DNA of 14,421 bases from Kiritimatiellia bacterium. Lineage in GTDB: Bacteria; Verrucomicrobiota; Kiritimatiellia; RFP12; UBA1067. The stretch is from contig JAEDMN010000060.1 in assembly GCA_016302985.1 (NCBI GenBank), positions 1 to 14,421 on the forward strand, in the 5' to 3' direction. The notes under the pieces are model-generated. The model was given only the letters and a program-made list of their open reading frames with translations. It did not search any database and was not told the origin of the DNA. Shown here piece by piece: positions 6,955 to 14,417 of this stretch. Position numbers and translations under genes: made by a program. Every line of letters starts with the position of its first letter. The first letter of the stretch is position 1.

Positions 6955-9900
6955 CTATTCGCTCCAGTAGCGCTGCCGGCGGGGCATCTCCACCCCGGGC
7001 AGGAAGCCCGTCAGCGGGACCGGCGGCAGGCCGTTTTCGCGCCGCACGTCGTTGAGTTCGAGCCAGTGGAAGGCGCTGCGCTTGTTGTTCGTGTAGAGGA
7101 AGCGCTGCCGGTGCCAGTCGCCCCACTTGTTGGCCTCCACGTACGAGCTGGCGAACGGCACCGCGAGGTCGATCCAGAGCGCGAACGTGCGCAGCTCCGC
7201 GTCCGTCAGCGCCACGCGGCCGCCGTGCCCCGCCTTGAGCATGAGGAACCACTTCGAGCGGAGCGCGCCGAAGGACCGCGGCGGCTTGAACGGCGCAAAG
7301 CCGAGTGCGTGCGCGAAATTGACGTTTTCCGTGCATTTCCCCTTCTCGGAGAGCGCCAGATAGGAGGCCGTGTACGCCCGGTGGCTCTGGTCGTCGGAGG
7401 GCGGGATCTTCCCCGGCACGTTCCGGAGGTCGAGCCGGTGCTTCTCGCCATGGCAGCGCGCGCACTTCCGGTCGAGGATCGGCTGCACGTCCTTCTCGAA
7501 ACCGAAGCCGTCCCCGAAGAACGCCGCGTCGACCCGCTTCGGCCGGTTCAGGCCCATCCAGTTGTCGAGCGACGCCAGGGGGCCCTCCCGCTCGAGCGCC
7601 TCCACGAACGGATGCCGCGCGCCGCCCGGCAGCCAGGACTTCAGATTCTGCGGAGCCTTCCGCAGCGCCGCCGCGGCGGAGGTGTCGGAGGCGGCCTGGT
7701 GCGGATGCTCGTGGCAGCCGATGCAGCCGTTCACCTCGCCGGGCTGGAGCGTGGACCAGCTGCGCATGGTCTGCAGCACGCAGCCCTCGGCGTCCACGAG
7801 CTGGAAGTAGACGGGCGTGCGCGCCGGCACCTTCACCGAACAGCTGCCGTCCGCCTCGACGTCCGCCTCGCCGAGCACGTGCTTCACGTCGTACGCGCCG
7901 TTGCCCACCGAGATCGGCGTGCCGATCTTGCCCTGCGTCGAGTGCCAGCCGTACTGCCAGTTCCAGCCGATGTGGACGGGACGGTACTCGAGGCCGACGA
8001 CGCGCAGGCGCTTCACGCTCCCCTTCTCCAGTCCCCTGGACGCGGCGCCCTCGTAGACGTTCTGCACGTAGTACGTGCCGAAGCCCTCGCGGTAGTCGTG
8101 CTTCCGCATCGGCCGCACGGGCGCCTTCCGGGGGATCAGCGCGACGGGCTGCAGGCAGTGGTTGCCCCAGTCGAAGGCCAGCAGCTCGCGGCGGCCGCTT
8201 TCGTCCATCGCGTAGACGCCGAAGCGGCTCGAGTAGGGCCCGCGGTAGAAGCTGCAGCCCTCCGGCATGAACGAGACGAGGAACCGCCCGTCGCCGAGCG
8301 GGAACGGGTACGCCCACTGCGGACCGAACTGCGAATGCATGTCGAAGACGTTGTACTGGTAGTCGTGCGGCTGGCGCGCGGGCTGCACGCCCGGCGCCGC
8401 GTTCATCGCCGCGCCCGCAAGGTAGTACATGCCGGGGATGTTCGTCGTGGCGGGTCCGCTCGGGTTGTCCCACGGCGACCACGGGATCGTCATCACGCGG
8501 TTGCCCGGGAAGGTCATCTTCACGGCGTTCGTGTTCATGCCCCACACGCTCGCGGCGGGGTCGTAGGTGAAGCTCGTGTAGTCGTCGCCGTCCGCCAGGC
8601 GGGAGCGCGCGAGGCGCCCCTTCTGCGCGACGTGGTGCCCGCACGAGATCATCATGATGTCGCGCGTGCCGGGGATGCCGCGCGTATGCATGAGCGAGAA
8701 CGGGAACTCGCTGTTGTTCGCGAAGAGCCCCGTCATCTTCGTGCCGTCCGGGTTCATCGCGTAGAGCTGCTGCAGGCCCGACGCGCTGCGGTCGTTGTAC
8801 TCCCACTTGGTGAAGGAGACGCGGCCGTCGTCCAGCAGCTGCGGATAGAACGTCTGCACCTGGTCGAAGCCGATGCGGCGCACGTGCGAACCATCCGCCT
8901 CGCAGCGGTAGAGGTTGGAGACGGGCAGCGGCCAGCAGTCGACGGAGTGGCTGCAGCGCGTGCTCTGGAAGACCAGGGTGCCGTCCGGCAGCCAGCACGG
9001 CTCGATGTCGCTGCAGACCAGCCGGAAGTCGTTCGTGAGCCCCGCCACGCTCCCCGCGCGCACCCACGCGTTGGACGTCAGCTGCACGAGCTCCTTCGTC
9101 GCGAGGTCCATCTTCCAGAGATGGTAGTCGTCGTTCTCGAGGTCGCGCCGCTTCGCGAAGACGACGGTCTTCGCGTCGAAGGACGGCGCGGGGTCGCGGA
9201 TGATGCCCGTCGGCTCGTCGAGCAGGACCTCCTGGGACACGGTGCCGTCGGGATTGATCGTCGCGCGGACCAGCTGGGAGCCGCCCACGTAGTCGGGCAC
9301 GCTCCTCCACTCCTGGAACGAGGCGTCGGACATGTCGTCCGTCGCGTGCATGATGGAATTGCCCATCACGATGTGCTTCACGTAGAGGAACGTGCCGCAC
9401 TTCTCGCGGAACTTCGCGAGGAAGGCCCGGCGCGCCGCCTCGCGGGCCTTCCGCCAGGCGGGGTCGCGGCCGTTGCCGGTCGCGGACAGGACGGACGAGA
9501 TGTCCTCGCCCAGCGGGTCGGGCTTCGTGGTGTCCGGCTCGACGTTCGCGAGATGGGAGACGTTGCTCACGCAGCAGCTCTGGTAGAGCCAGTCCCGCAC
9601 GAGCCGGGTGTCGGGATAGGCGACGGAGCCGTCCGCGTTGGGCAGCGGCAGGTCCTGCGGCAGGTCGCGTCCGAAGAAGGACATCTCGGCGATCTGCACC
9701 GTGCGCGGGCCGTCCGCGCGCACGCGGTACGGCGGCGTCTCGAAGATCCGCTCGAGGTGCTTCTGCGCCTCCCACGTGTAGAAGCAGTAGTAGTGCTCCG
9801 CCTGGTCGTACGTGTCCTCAACGACCACCTTCACCTTCCGGCAGCGGACCGGTGCCCACGTCGCGTAGTTCTCCTTGTAGGTGTGCGACGGACGGAAGTC

Positions 9901-11961
9901 GCGGTGCGCGAGCAGCGGCTTCCACGCGCCGTCGACCTCGGCGTAGAAGCTCGCCTTCCGCACGCCGCGGTTCGTGTAGCTGCGCCCGGCCATGATGCGC
10001 ACGCCGCCGATTTCGCGCGGCGCGCCGAAGGAATAGACAATCGCGACGGGCGTTCCGTCCCACTTCACGGCGCACGCGGGATTCACCGCCCCGTCGACGA
10101 GCCGCTCGACGCCCTGGCCCGGCAGCGTCGTCGCCGGCGCCTGCAGCGCCACCTTCAGCGGCGGCACGGGCAGGACGGACGCCGGCACGAGCTCCGTCCA
10201 GTCGTACTCCTCGAGCGCGCCCCACACGCCGACGGCGTAGGAGTCGTTCGCGGGGTCCGGATTCTCCACCATCTCGGTCCAGCTCGGCGGCGGATCCGCC
10301 AGCTCGAGGCCGGAGAAGAGCTGCGGCTCCGCGGCGTACGCGTGCGCCGCGGCGATGCAGTCCCAGCCCTTCGCCTTCAGGACGGCGCGGCGGTCCGAAG
10401 GACCGCGCTTCAAGACGGAGACGCCGGACGGGAGGGCGGGGATGGAGGCGTCCGGGGGGAGGGCGGCGGCGAAGAGGATGCGCTCCGCGTCGCGGCCGAC
10501 GACGCTGCGGCCGAGCGTCGCGAGGAGCGCCGCCTCGTTCTCGCGCCGGCAGCCGAAGGGCCCCTTCAGGTACCACCAGTCGAAGTTCGGATGGTCGAAC
10601 GGGGGCTCGGCCTGCGCACCGGACTTCAGCAGCTCCGCGAGCGGGCGGATGTTCGCGCGGCGGCGCGCGATTTCGCGCAGGTCGCGGCCGGGCTTCGCCG
10701 CGCGGGCGGACGCAAGGCCCGACGCGCGCGCGGCCAGGAGGTCGTACAGGCTGCGGAAGCCGGGCAGGTCGCGCACCTGGCGGTTCGGCGTCACGAAGGC
10801 GGCGCCCGCGGGGAACGGCAGCGGGGCCTTGTTCGCGGGGTCGCTCGCCTCGTGGTCGCCCGCGCCGGGCGCCCAGTAGTCCGCGAGGGGCTTCGGCGGC
10901 TCCGCGCCGCGGATGCCGTGCGCCATCCAGTCGGTCTGCGCCGCGCGCGTGGGCGCGGGGAGCCCGTGCGGCCCGTCGCAGGAGAAGTGCCAGTACGGCC
11001 CCGCGAAGCCCAGACGCGCCGTCAGGTTCGTGAACACGGCGAAGGTCCGCACGGCGCCCGCGTGCGGAAAATAGTCCTTCCAGCGGCTGCCCGTCGCGAG
11101 CGCGACGCGCGGCTGGCCGAGCGCGAGCAGCGCGGCGTGGTTCACGCCGTCGCCCAGCTGGTTCCAGTAGAACTGCTCGGCGTCGTGGCAGCCGCGCGCG
11201 TGGAAGACCTCGCGCAGCGAGGAGACGTAGCAGTTCGGGAACGCGACCCGGATGCGCGGATCGAGCGCCTGCAGGTACGCGCTCATCGTGCCGCCGCCGG
11301 AGGTGCCGCACACGCCGAGCTTCGAGAGGTCGACGTCGGGGCGCGTCTCCAGGTAGTCGACGGCGCGGATGCCGTCCCAGATGCGGAAGCGCGCGAAGTT
11401 CCAGCCGACGAGCCACCCGCGCGCGCCGAGGCGCGTGTGCTCCGTCGAGCAGTTGTCGCGGTAGTCGTGCGCCGGCGCGGACTGCCGCCGCTCGCCCTGC
11501 GAGACGGGGTCCCAGGCGAAGGCCGCGAAGCCCGCCCGCGCCATCTGCGCGAGGTGCGCGGCGTAGCGCGGCGCGAGGATGCCCGTGTCGCTGTGGCCGA
11601 GCGGCATCAGCACCGCCGGATGCGGCGCCTTGAACTTCGGGTCGGCCGGCAGCGCGAGGTGCGCCGTCACGTAGACGCCGGGCTGGGACTCGAACAGGAC
11701 GTTCTCGAGCGTGAAACCGTCGCACGCCACGCGCCCCGTCACGCGCGCGTTGAGGGGCGTCCGCTCGGGCAGGCCGCCCAGCCCCCGGATCCACGCGGCG
11801 CGCCACGCCGCCTGCTTCGCCTCCAGCTCCGCCGGCGTGCGGACCGCCGCCACCGCGGCGTCGGCCGCGCGGTCGGCCGCGGCGAGCTCGCTCATCAGGT
11901 CCGCGCGCAGCGAGCCCGCGGCGCAAAGCGCGACCAGCATCCACATTTCAATCTTAGACAT
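6955..11961 (-). CDS. Exported esterase-like / discoidin-like / hydrazine-synthase-alpha-like dihaem fusion protein
   Basis: This is a 1668-residue exported multidomain protein. Residues 1-20 look like a Sec signal peptide ending SLRA before D21. Residues about 80-350 form an alpha/beta hydrolase resembling acetyl-xylan-esterase-like enzymes: nucleophile elbow GTSGGG with S221, and a probable catalytic histidine H332 in DGPHGLP. Residues about 400-600 are unassigned. Residues about 605-765 look like an F5/8 type C (discoidin) jelly roll. From about 845 the protein resembles HzsA-related proteins: beta-propeller-like strands (for example GIIRDPAPSFDAKTVVFAKR, 919-938), then SCSVKVPARTPVYFQ (1373-1387) and SWSTLQPGEVNGCIGCHE. 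Two haem c motifs are seen, CIGCH (1413-1417) and CARCH (1500-1504), the latter in a DVQPILDRKCARCHG context typical of PVC cytochromes. The ATG at 11961 has GGAG six bases upstream, chosen over a start 27 codons earlier because it begins the signal peptide. It may act on glycan or aromatic esters with an attached redox step; this is inference. Confidence 0.8.
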   Translation of the reverse strand: MSKIEMWMLVALCAAGSLRADLMSELAAADRAADAAVAAVRTPAELEAKQAAWRAAWIRGLGGLPERTPLNARVTGRVACDGFTLENVLFESQPGVYVTAHLALPADPKFKAPHPAVLMPLGHSDTGILAPRYAAHLAQMARAGFAAFAWDPVSQGERRQSAPAHDYRDNCSTEHTRLGARGWLVGWNFARFRIWDGIRAVDYLETRPDVDLSKLGVCGTSGGGTMSAYLQALDPRIRVAFPNCYVSSLREVFHARGCHDAEQFYWNQLGDGVNHAALLALGQPRVALATGSRWKDYFPHAGAVRTFAVFTNLTARLGFAGPYWHFSCDGPHGLPAPTRAAQTDWMAHGIRGAEPPKPLADYWAPGAGDHEASDPANKAPLPFPAGAAFVTPNRQVRDLPGFRSLYDLLAARASGLASARAAKPGRDLREIARRRANIRPLAELLKSGAQAEPPFDHPNFDWWYLKGPFGCRRENEAALLATLGRSVVGRDAERILFAAALPPDASIPALPSGVSVLKRGPSDRRAVLKAKGWDCIAAAHAYAAEPQLFSGLELADPPPSWTEMVENPDPANDSYAVGVWGALEEYDWTELVPASVLPVPPLKVALQAPATTLPGQGVERLVDGAVNPACAVKWDGTPVAIVYSFGAPREIGGVRIMAGRSYTNRGVRKASFYAEVDGAWKPLLAHRDFRPSHTYKENYATWAPVRCRKVKVVVEDTYDQAEHYYCFYTWEAQKHLERIFETPPYRVRADGPRTVQIAEMSFFGRDLPQDLPLPNADGSVAYPDTRLVRDWLYQSCCVSNVSHLANVEPDTTKPDPLGEDISSVLSATGNGRDPAWRKAREAARRAFLAKFREKCGTFLYVKHIVMGNSIMHATDDMSDASFQEWRSVPDYVGGSQLVRATINPDGTVSQEVLLDEPTGIIRDPAPSFDAKTVVFAKRRDLENDDYHLWKMDLATKELVQLTSNAWVRAGSVAGLTNDFRLVCSDIEPCWLPDGTLVFQSTRCSHSVDCWPLPVSNLYRCEADGSHVRRIGFDQVQTFYPQLLDDGRVSFTKWEYNDRSASGLQQLYAMNPDGTKMTGLFANNSEFPFSLMHTRGIPGTRDIMMISCGHHVAQKGRLARSRLADGDDYTSFTYDPAASVWGMNTNAVKMTFPGNRVMTIPWSPWDNPSGPATTNIPGMYYLAGAAMNAAPGVQPARQPHDYQYNVFDMHSQFGPQWAYPFPLGDGRFLVSFMPEGCSFYRGPYSSRFGVYAMDESGRRELLAFDWGNHCLQPVALIPRKAPVRPMRKHDYREGFGTYYVQNVYEGAASRGLEKGSVKRLRVVGLEYRPVHIGWNWQYGWHSTQGKIGTPISVGNGAYDVKHVLGEADVEADGSCSVKVPARTPVYFQLVDAEGCVLQTMRSWSTLQPGEVNGCIGCHEHPHQAASDTSAAAALRKAPQNLKSWLPGGARHPFVEALEREGPLASLDNWMGLNRPKRVDAAFFGDGFGFEKDVQPILDRKCARCHGEKHRLDLRNVPGKIPPSDDQSHRAYTASYLALSEKGKCTENVNFAHALGFAPFKPPRSFGALRSKWFLMLKAGHGGRVALTDAELRTFALWIDLAVPFASSYVEANKWGDWHRQRFLYTNNKRSAFHWLELNDVRRENGLPPVPLTGFLPGVEMPRRQRYWSE

Positions 11962-11967
11962 CTTGTA

Positions 11968-11971
11968 CTCC
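11968..11971 (-). promoter_or_regulatory. Ribosome-binding site deciding the start of the esterase/HzsA-like gene
   Basis: GGAG at 11971-11968 is six bases before the ATG at 11961. This start places a hydrophobic signal peptide directly at the N-terminus, whereas the more upstream in-frame ATG (12042) falls inside the heptad repeat and would add an arginine- and proline-containing leader. Confidence 0.7.
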
Positions 11972-12036
11972 ACGCGATGACAACCTTCGCCGATCGGATC
12001 CGGCCGGCGCGCAACCCAGGGGGACCAGAGCCCCGT

Positions 12037-12085
12037 CTTCAACCTTCGCCCTTCACCCTTCAGCCTTCACCCTTCAACATTCAAC
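12037..12085 (-). repeat. Seven-unit perfectly phased heptad tandem repeat at the 3' end of the glycyl radical enzyme gene
   Basis: The plus-strand units are CTTCAAC, CTTCGCC, CTTCACC, CTTCAGC, CTTCACC, CTTCAAC and ATTCAAC, with no gap. On the coding strand this is GTTGAAT followed by GKYGAAG-type heptads. The first unit on that strand contains the TGA stop codon of the upstream gene (12083-12081), so the array starts inside the coding sequence end. The remaining part of the 119-bp gap (11962-12036) is GC-rich, with only short weak dyads, and I see no clear promoter in it. The array is of the same family as the one at 1205-1232. Confidence 0.8.
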
Positions 12086-14417
12086 GGAGCCGGTGGCGGG
12101 CGATGACCTCGTCCTGCCAGCGCTTCGAGAGGGACGTGAACCGCGCCGAGAAGCCGCACACGCGCACGATCAGGTCGCGGTGCCGCTCGGGATGCCGCTG
12201 CGCGTCGAGCAGCAGCTCGGCCGAGTTGCAGTTCGGCTGGATCATGTGCGAACCCTTCTCGCAGAACACGCGCAGGATCGCCGCCAGCAGGTCCGCGTTC
12301 ATCGCCGAGGCGTCGAAGGTCAGGTTCACGTTCGACGCGTAGAGGCAGTCGTGCGGCAGGCGGCCGATCGAATTCATGACCGTCGTCACGCCCTCCTCGC
12401 AGCGGGACTCGCTCGGACTGAACCCCTGCGCCAGCTGGTCGCCGTCCCGGCGCCCGTCCGGCGTCGCCTTCGTCTGCGCGCCCCAGTACATGAACTCGCG
12501 GTAGGTGTAGACGGCGTAGCGGTACTTGTCGCCGAAGCCGTTGTCCTTCCCTTCCGTCGCCTTGTTCGCCTGCTTCATGAACCAGCCCATGAGCTCGACC
12601 GGGCCGTCCGTGCCGTCGCCCCAGTAGGGGGACGCGAGGGCGGCCCGCCGCAGCTCCTCGCCGCGCGGACCCTTCCAGTTCGCGCGCACGGCGTCGAGGA
12701 ACTCCTTCACCGTCGCGAGCTTCCGGTCGAAGCAGACGCTCTTGACGGCCATCAGCGAGTCCGTGACGTTGCCGATGAAGCCGAGCGTCAGGATGCGCGG
12801 ATGCGACTCCGAGCCGCCTTCGTTCGTGTCCCGCCGCGATTCGATGCAGCCGCGCAGGCACATGGAGTAGACGGGGTGCGGGAAGACCTGCGCGCTCGAC
12901 GCGCCGTACTTCGAGTAGTCGTCCGTGACGGCTTTCAGGTAGCGCGCGAAGTTGCGCCAGTAGATGTCCCGCAGCTCCTCGAACGACCGCGCGCCGTCGA
13001 GCGGGTCGAGCGTGAGCGCGCATGCCTGCAGCGTCTTCGGGTCGGGATTGAGCATGAGCTCAAGCAGCTTGATCATCGAGAGGTAGTTCGCCCCGTCGAC
13101 GTCCTGCACGCCGTCCACGTAGCCGTTCCAGCAGCCCGTGCCGATGTAGGCGCGCGCGTCCTCGGGCGAGAAGCCCTCGGCCGCGTACTGCTTCAGGTAG
13201 CGGTCGTCGTTGAGGAGCGTGAAGACGGCGTGCCCCTTCATGAGCATGTCGCCGATCTGCCTCAGGTACGCCTCGGGCGAATTGGACGCGATGCGGCAGT
13301 GCAGCTTCGGGAAGACGCAGTCCGCCTCGAGGTGCGCCCGCAGGAACATCTCCGTCAGCTCGTTGTAGAGCGGGACCCCGGCCGCGTCGCAGCCGCCGAG
13401 GGACATCGGGATCTCCATCTCGTGGTCGTTGTACGAGTCGACCTGCGTCCGGCTGTCGTAGTGGCTGTCCGCCGTGACGAGGAACTGCTCGGCGAGTTCG
13501 CGCGCCTGCTCCTTCGTGAGCGTGCCCGCGGCGAGCTCCTTGCGGTAGAAGTCGATCAGGTACGCGTCCGGACGGCCGAGCGAGAAGCAGTTCACGCCGT
13601 CCACGTAGCCGAGGATCTCGCGCACGAACCAGAGCGTGTTGAGCCCTTCGAAGAACGTCTTCGGCGGCTCCCACGGGCAGTGCGCCGCCGTGTCGGCGAT
13701 GCGGCGGAGGTTCGCGGCGGCGCGGGGCGACGCGGCGGCGCCCCCTGCCAGCATCGCCTGCGCCGCGGCGGCGAACCTGAGCTGGAGATCGTGAATGGTG
13801 TCGAGGCCGACGAGCGCGGTCTCGAGCTCCTTGCGTCCCTTCGGATCGTCGGCGGGGCACTTCCCGAGCGCGGCCGCGACCTCGTCGCGCACGCCCTTGA
13901 ACCCGACCGACAGGATCTTGCGGAACGGCGGCACGTGGTGCATGTCGTCGCAGAACGGGCCGCAGCAGAGCGCGAGACAGCTGCGCTGGCGCGCGTGCTG
14001 GCGCGCGAAGGCGGCGTCCGGCACGAGGCCCTTCTCCTTGTAGAACTTCCCGCAGAACCTGTTCACCAGGCGCGCGGGACGGTGTCCGCTCCAGCCGCCG
14101 TTCACGCCCGCCTCGAAATAGAACGGGCTCTCCTTGAAGAGGAACGGCACGAAATGCCGCCGCATCGCGAGGTAGCATTCACGGCGCACGTCGAGCGCGT
14201 CGTAGTCCGGATGCGCCTTGCACCAGGCCGCGAGCTCGCGTTCGATCGCGTCGTAGCCCGCCTTCTGCCGCGGGTCCTTCACCGCCTCGTCCTGGAAGCG
14301 GTCGGGATAGTACGCGCGCAGCTCCGCGCGGAGCGACGGGATCGATTCGGAGACGGCGGCCGTCGCCGTCGTCGCCAGGCTCAGAGCCGCACAGGCGGCA
14401 ATCAGAATGCGCTTCAT
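12081..14417 (-). CDS. Glycyl radical enzyme (pyruvate formate-lyase family) with an apparent signal peptide
   Basis: This 778-residue protein has the pyruvate-formate-lyase/diol-dehydratase fold pattern. Family enzymes use a glycyl radical, made by a radical-SAM activase, to start thiyl chemistry. The C-terminus is textbook: NSAELLLDAQRHPERHRDLI then VRVCGFSARF, with the radical glycine G755, and QDEVIAR. The thiyl candidate is C429 in IGTGCWNGYV, not the common GCVE. Further family blocks are PMSLGGCDAAG (337-347), ATPDGRRDGDQLAQG (651-665) and VMNSIGRLP (680-688). Residues 1-20 (MKRILIAACAALSLATTATA) look like a Sec signal peptide with an AxA site, and no later methionine gives a plausible cytoplasmic start. 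The protein has 24 cysteines, four of them in CLALCCGPFC (147-156). Only four bases precede the ATG in the window, so the ribosome-binding site is not visible and an upstream extension is not excluded. No activase is in the window. The reaction and substrate are unknown. Confidence 0.87.
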   Translation of the reverse strand: MKRILIAACAALSLATTATAAVSESIPSLRAELRAYYPDRFQDEAVKDPRQKAGYDAIERELAAWCKAHPDYDALDVRRECYLAMRRHFVPFLFKESPFYFEAGVNGGWSGHRPARLVNRFCGKFYKEKGLVPDAAFARQHARQRSCLALCCGPFCDDMHHVPPFRKILSVGFKGVRDEVAAALGKCPADDPKGRKELETALVGLDTIHDLQLRFAAAAQAMLAGGAAASPRAAANLRRIADTAAHCPWEPPKTFFEGLNTLWFVREILGYVDGVNCFSLGRPDAYLIDFYRKELAAGTLTKEQARELAEQFLVTADSHYDSRTQVDSYNDHEMEIPMSLGGCDAAGVPLYNELTEMFLRAHLEADCVFPKLHCRIASNSPEAYLRQIGDMLMKGHAVFTLLNDDRYLKQYAAEGFSPEDARAYIGTGCWNGYVDGVQDVDGANYLSMIKLLELMLNPDPKTLQACALTLDPLDGARSFEELRDIYWRNFARYLKAVTDDYSKYGASSAQVFPHPVYSMCLRGCIESRRDTNEGGSESHPRILTLGFIGNVTDSLMAVKSVCFDRKLATVKEFLDAVRANWKGPRGEELRRAALASPYWGDGTDGPVELMGWFMKQANKATEGKDNGFGDKYRYAVYTYREFMYWGAQTKATPDGRRDGDQLAQGFSPSESRCEEGVTTVMNSIGRLPHDCLYASNVNLTFDASAMNADLLAAILRVFCEKGSHMIQPNCNSAELLLDAQRHPERHRDLIVRVCGFSARFTSLSKRWQDEVIARHRLR

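Noticed and set aside
6902..6957. An intrinsic terminator after the esterase/HzsA-like gene
   Set aside because: The inverted repeat has a 25-bp loop and no T-tract after the second arm on the minus strand, so it fits a regulatory dyad better.
6920..9775. A 951-codon minus-strand frame overlapping the HzsA-like region
   Set aside because: This is an alternate-frame shadow with low-complexity Arg/Ala/Gly composition and no motifs. The 6955-11961 frame explains the region.
9818..11944. A 708-codon minus-strand frame overlapping the hydrolase region
   Set aside because: It is a shifted-frame shadow of the real gene, rich in RRA/GAR runs, with no signal peptide or catalytic motif.
11975..12036. 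Short dyads (CGCCG...CGGCG and GGGG...CCCC) in the gap before the esterase/HzsA-like gene
   Set aside because: Stems of four to five bases are expected by chance in sequence this GC-rich.
7066..12342. A 1758-codon open frame on the plus strand opposite the esterase/HzsA-like gene
   Set aside because: It is the antisense shadow of a GC-rich gene with strong third-position GC bias. Its translation is arginine-, valine- and alanine-rich, with no recognisable domain, while the minus-strand frame has clear motifs.
14391..14417. A lipoprotein signal in the radical enzyme (IAAC, with Cys at position 9)
   Set aside because: The hydrophobic stretch before the cysteine is only about five residues, too short for a usual lipobox context. 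The later AxA site gives a better signal peptidase I reading.
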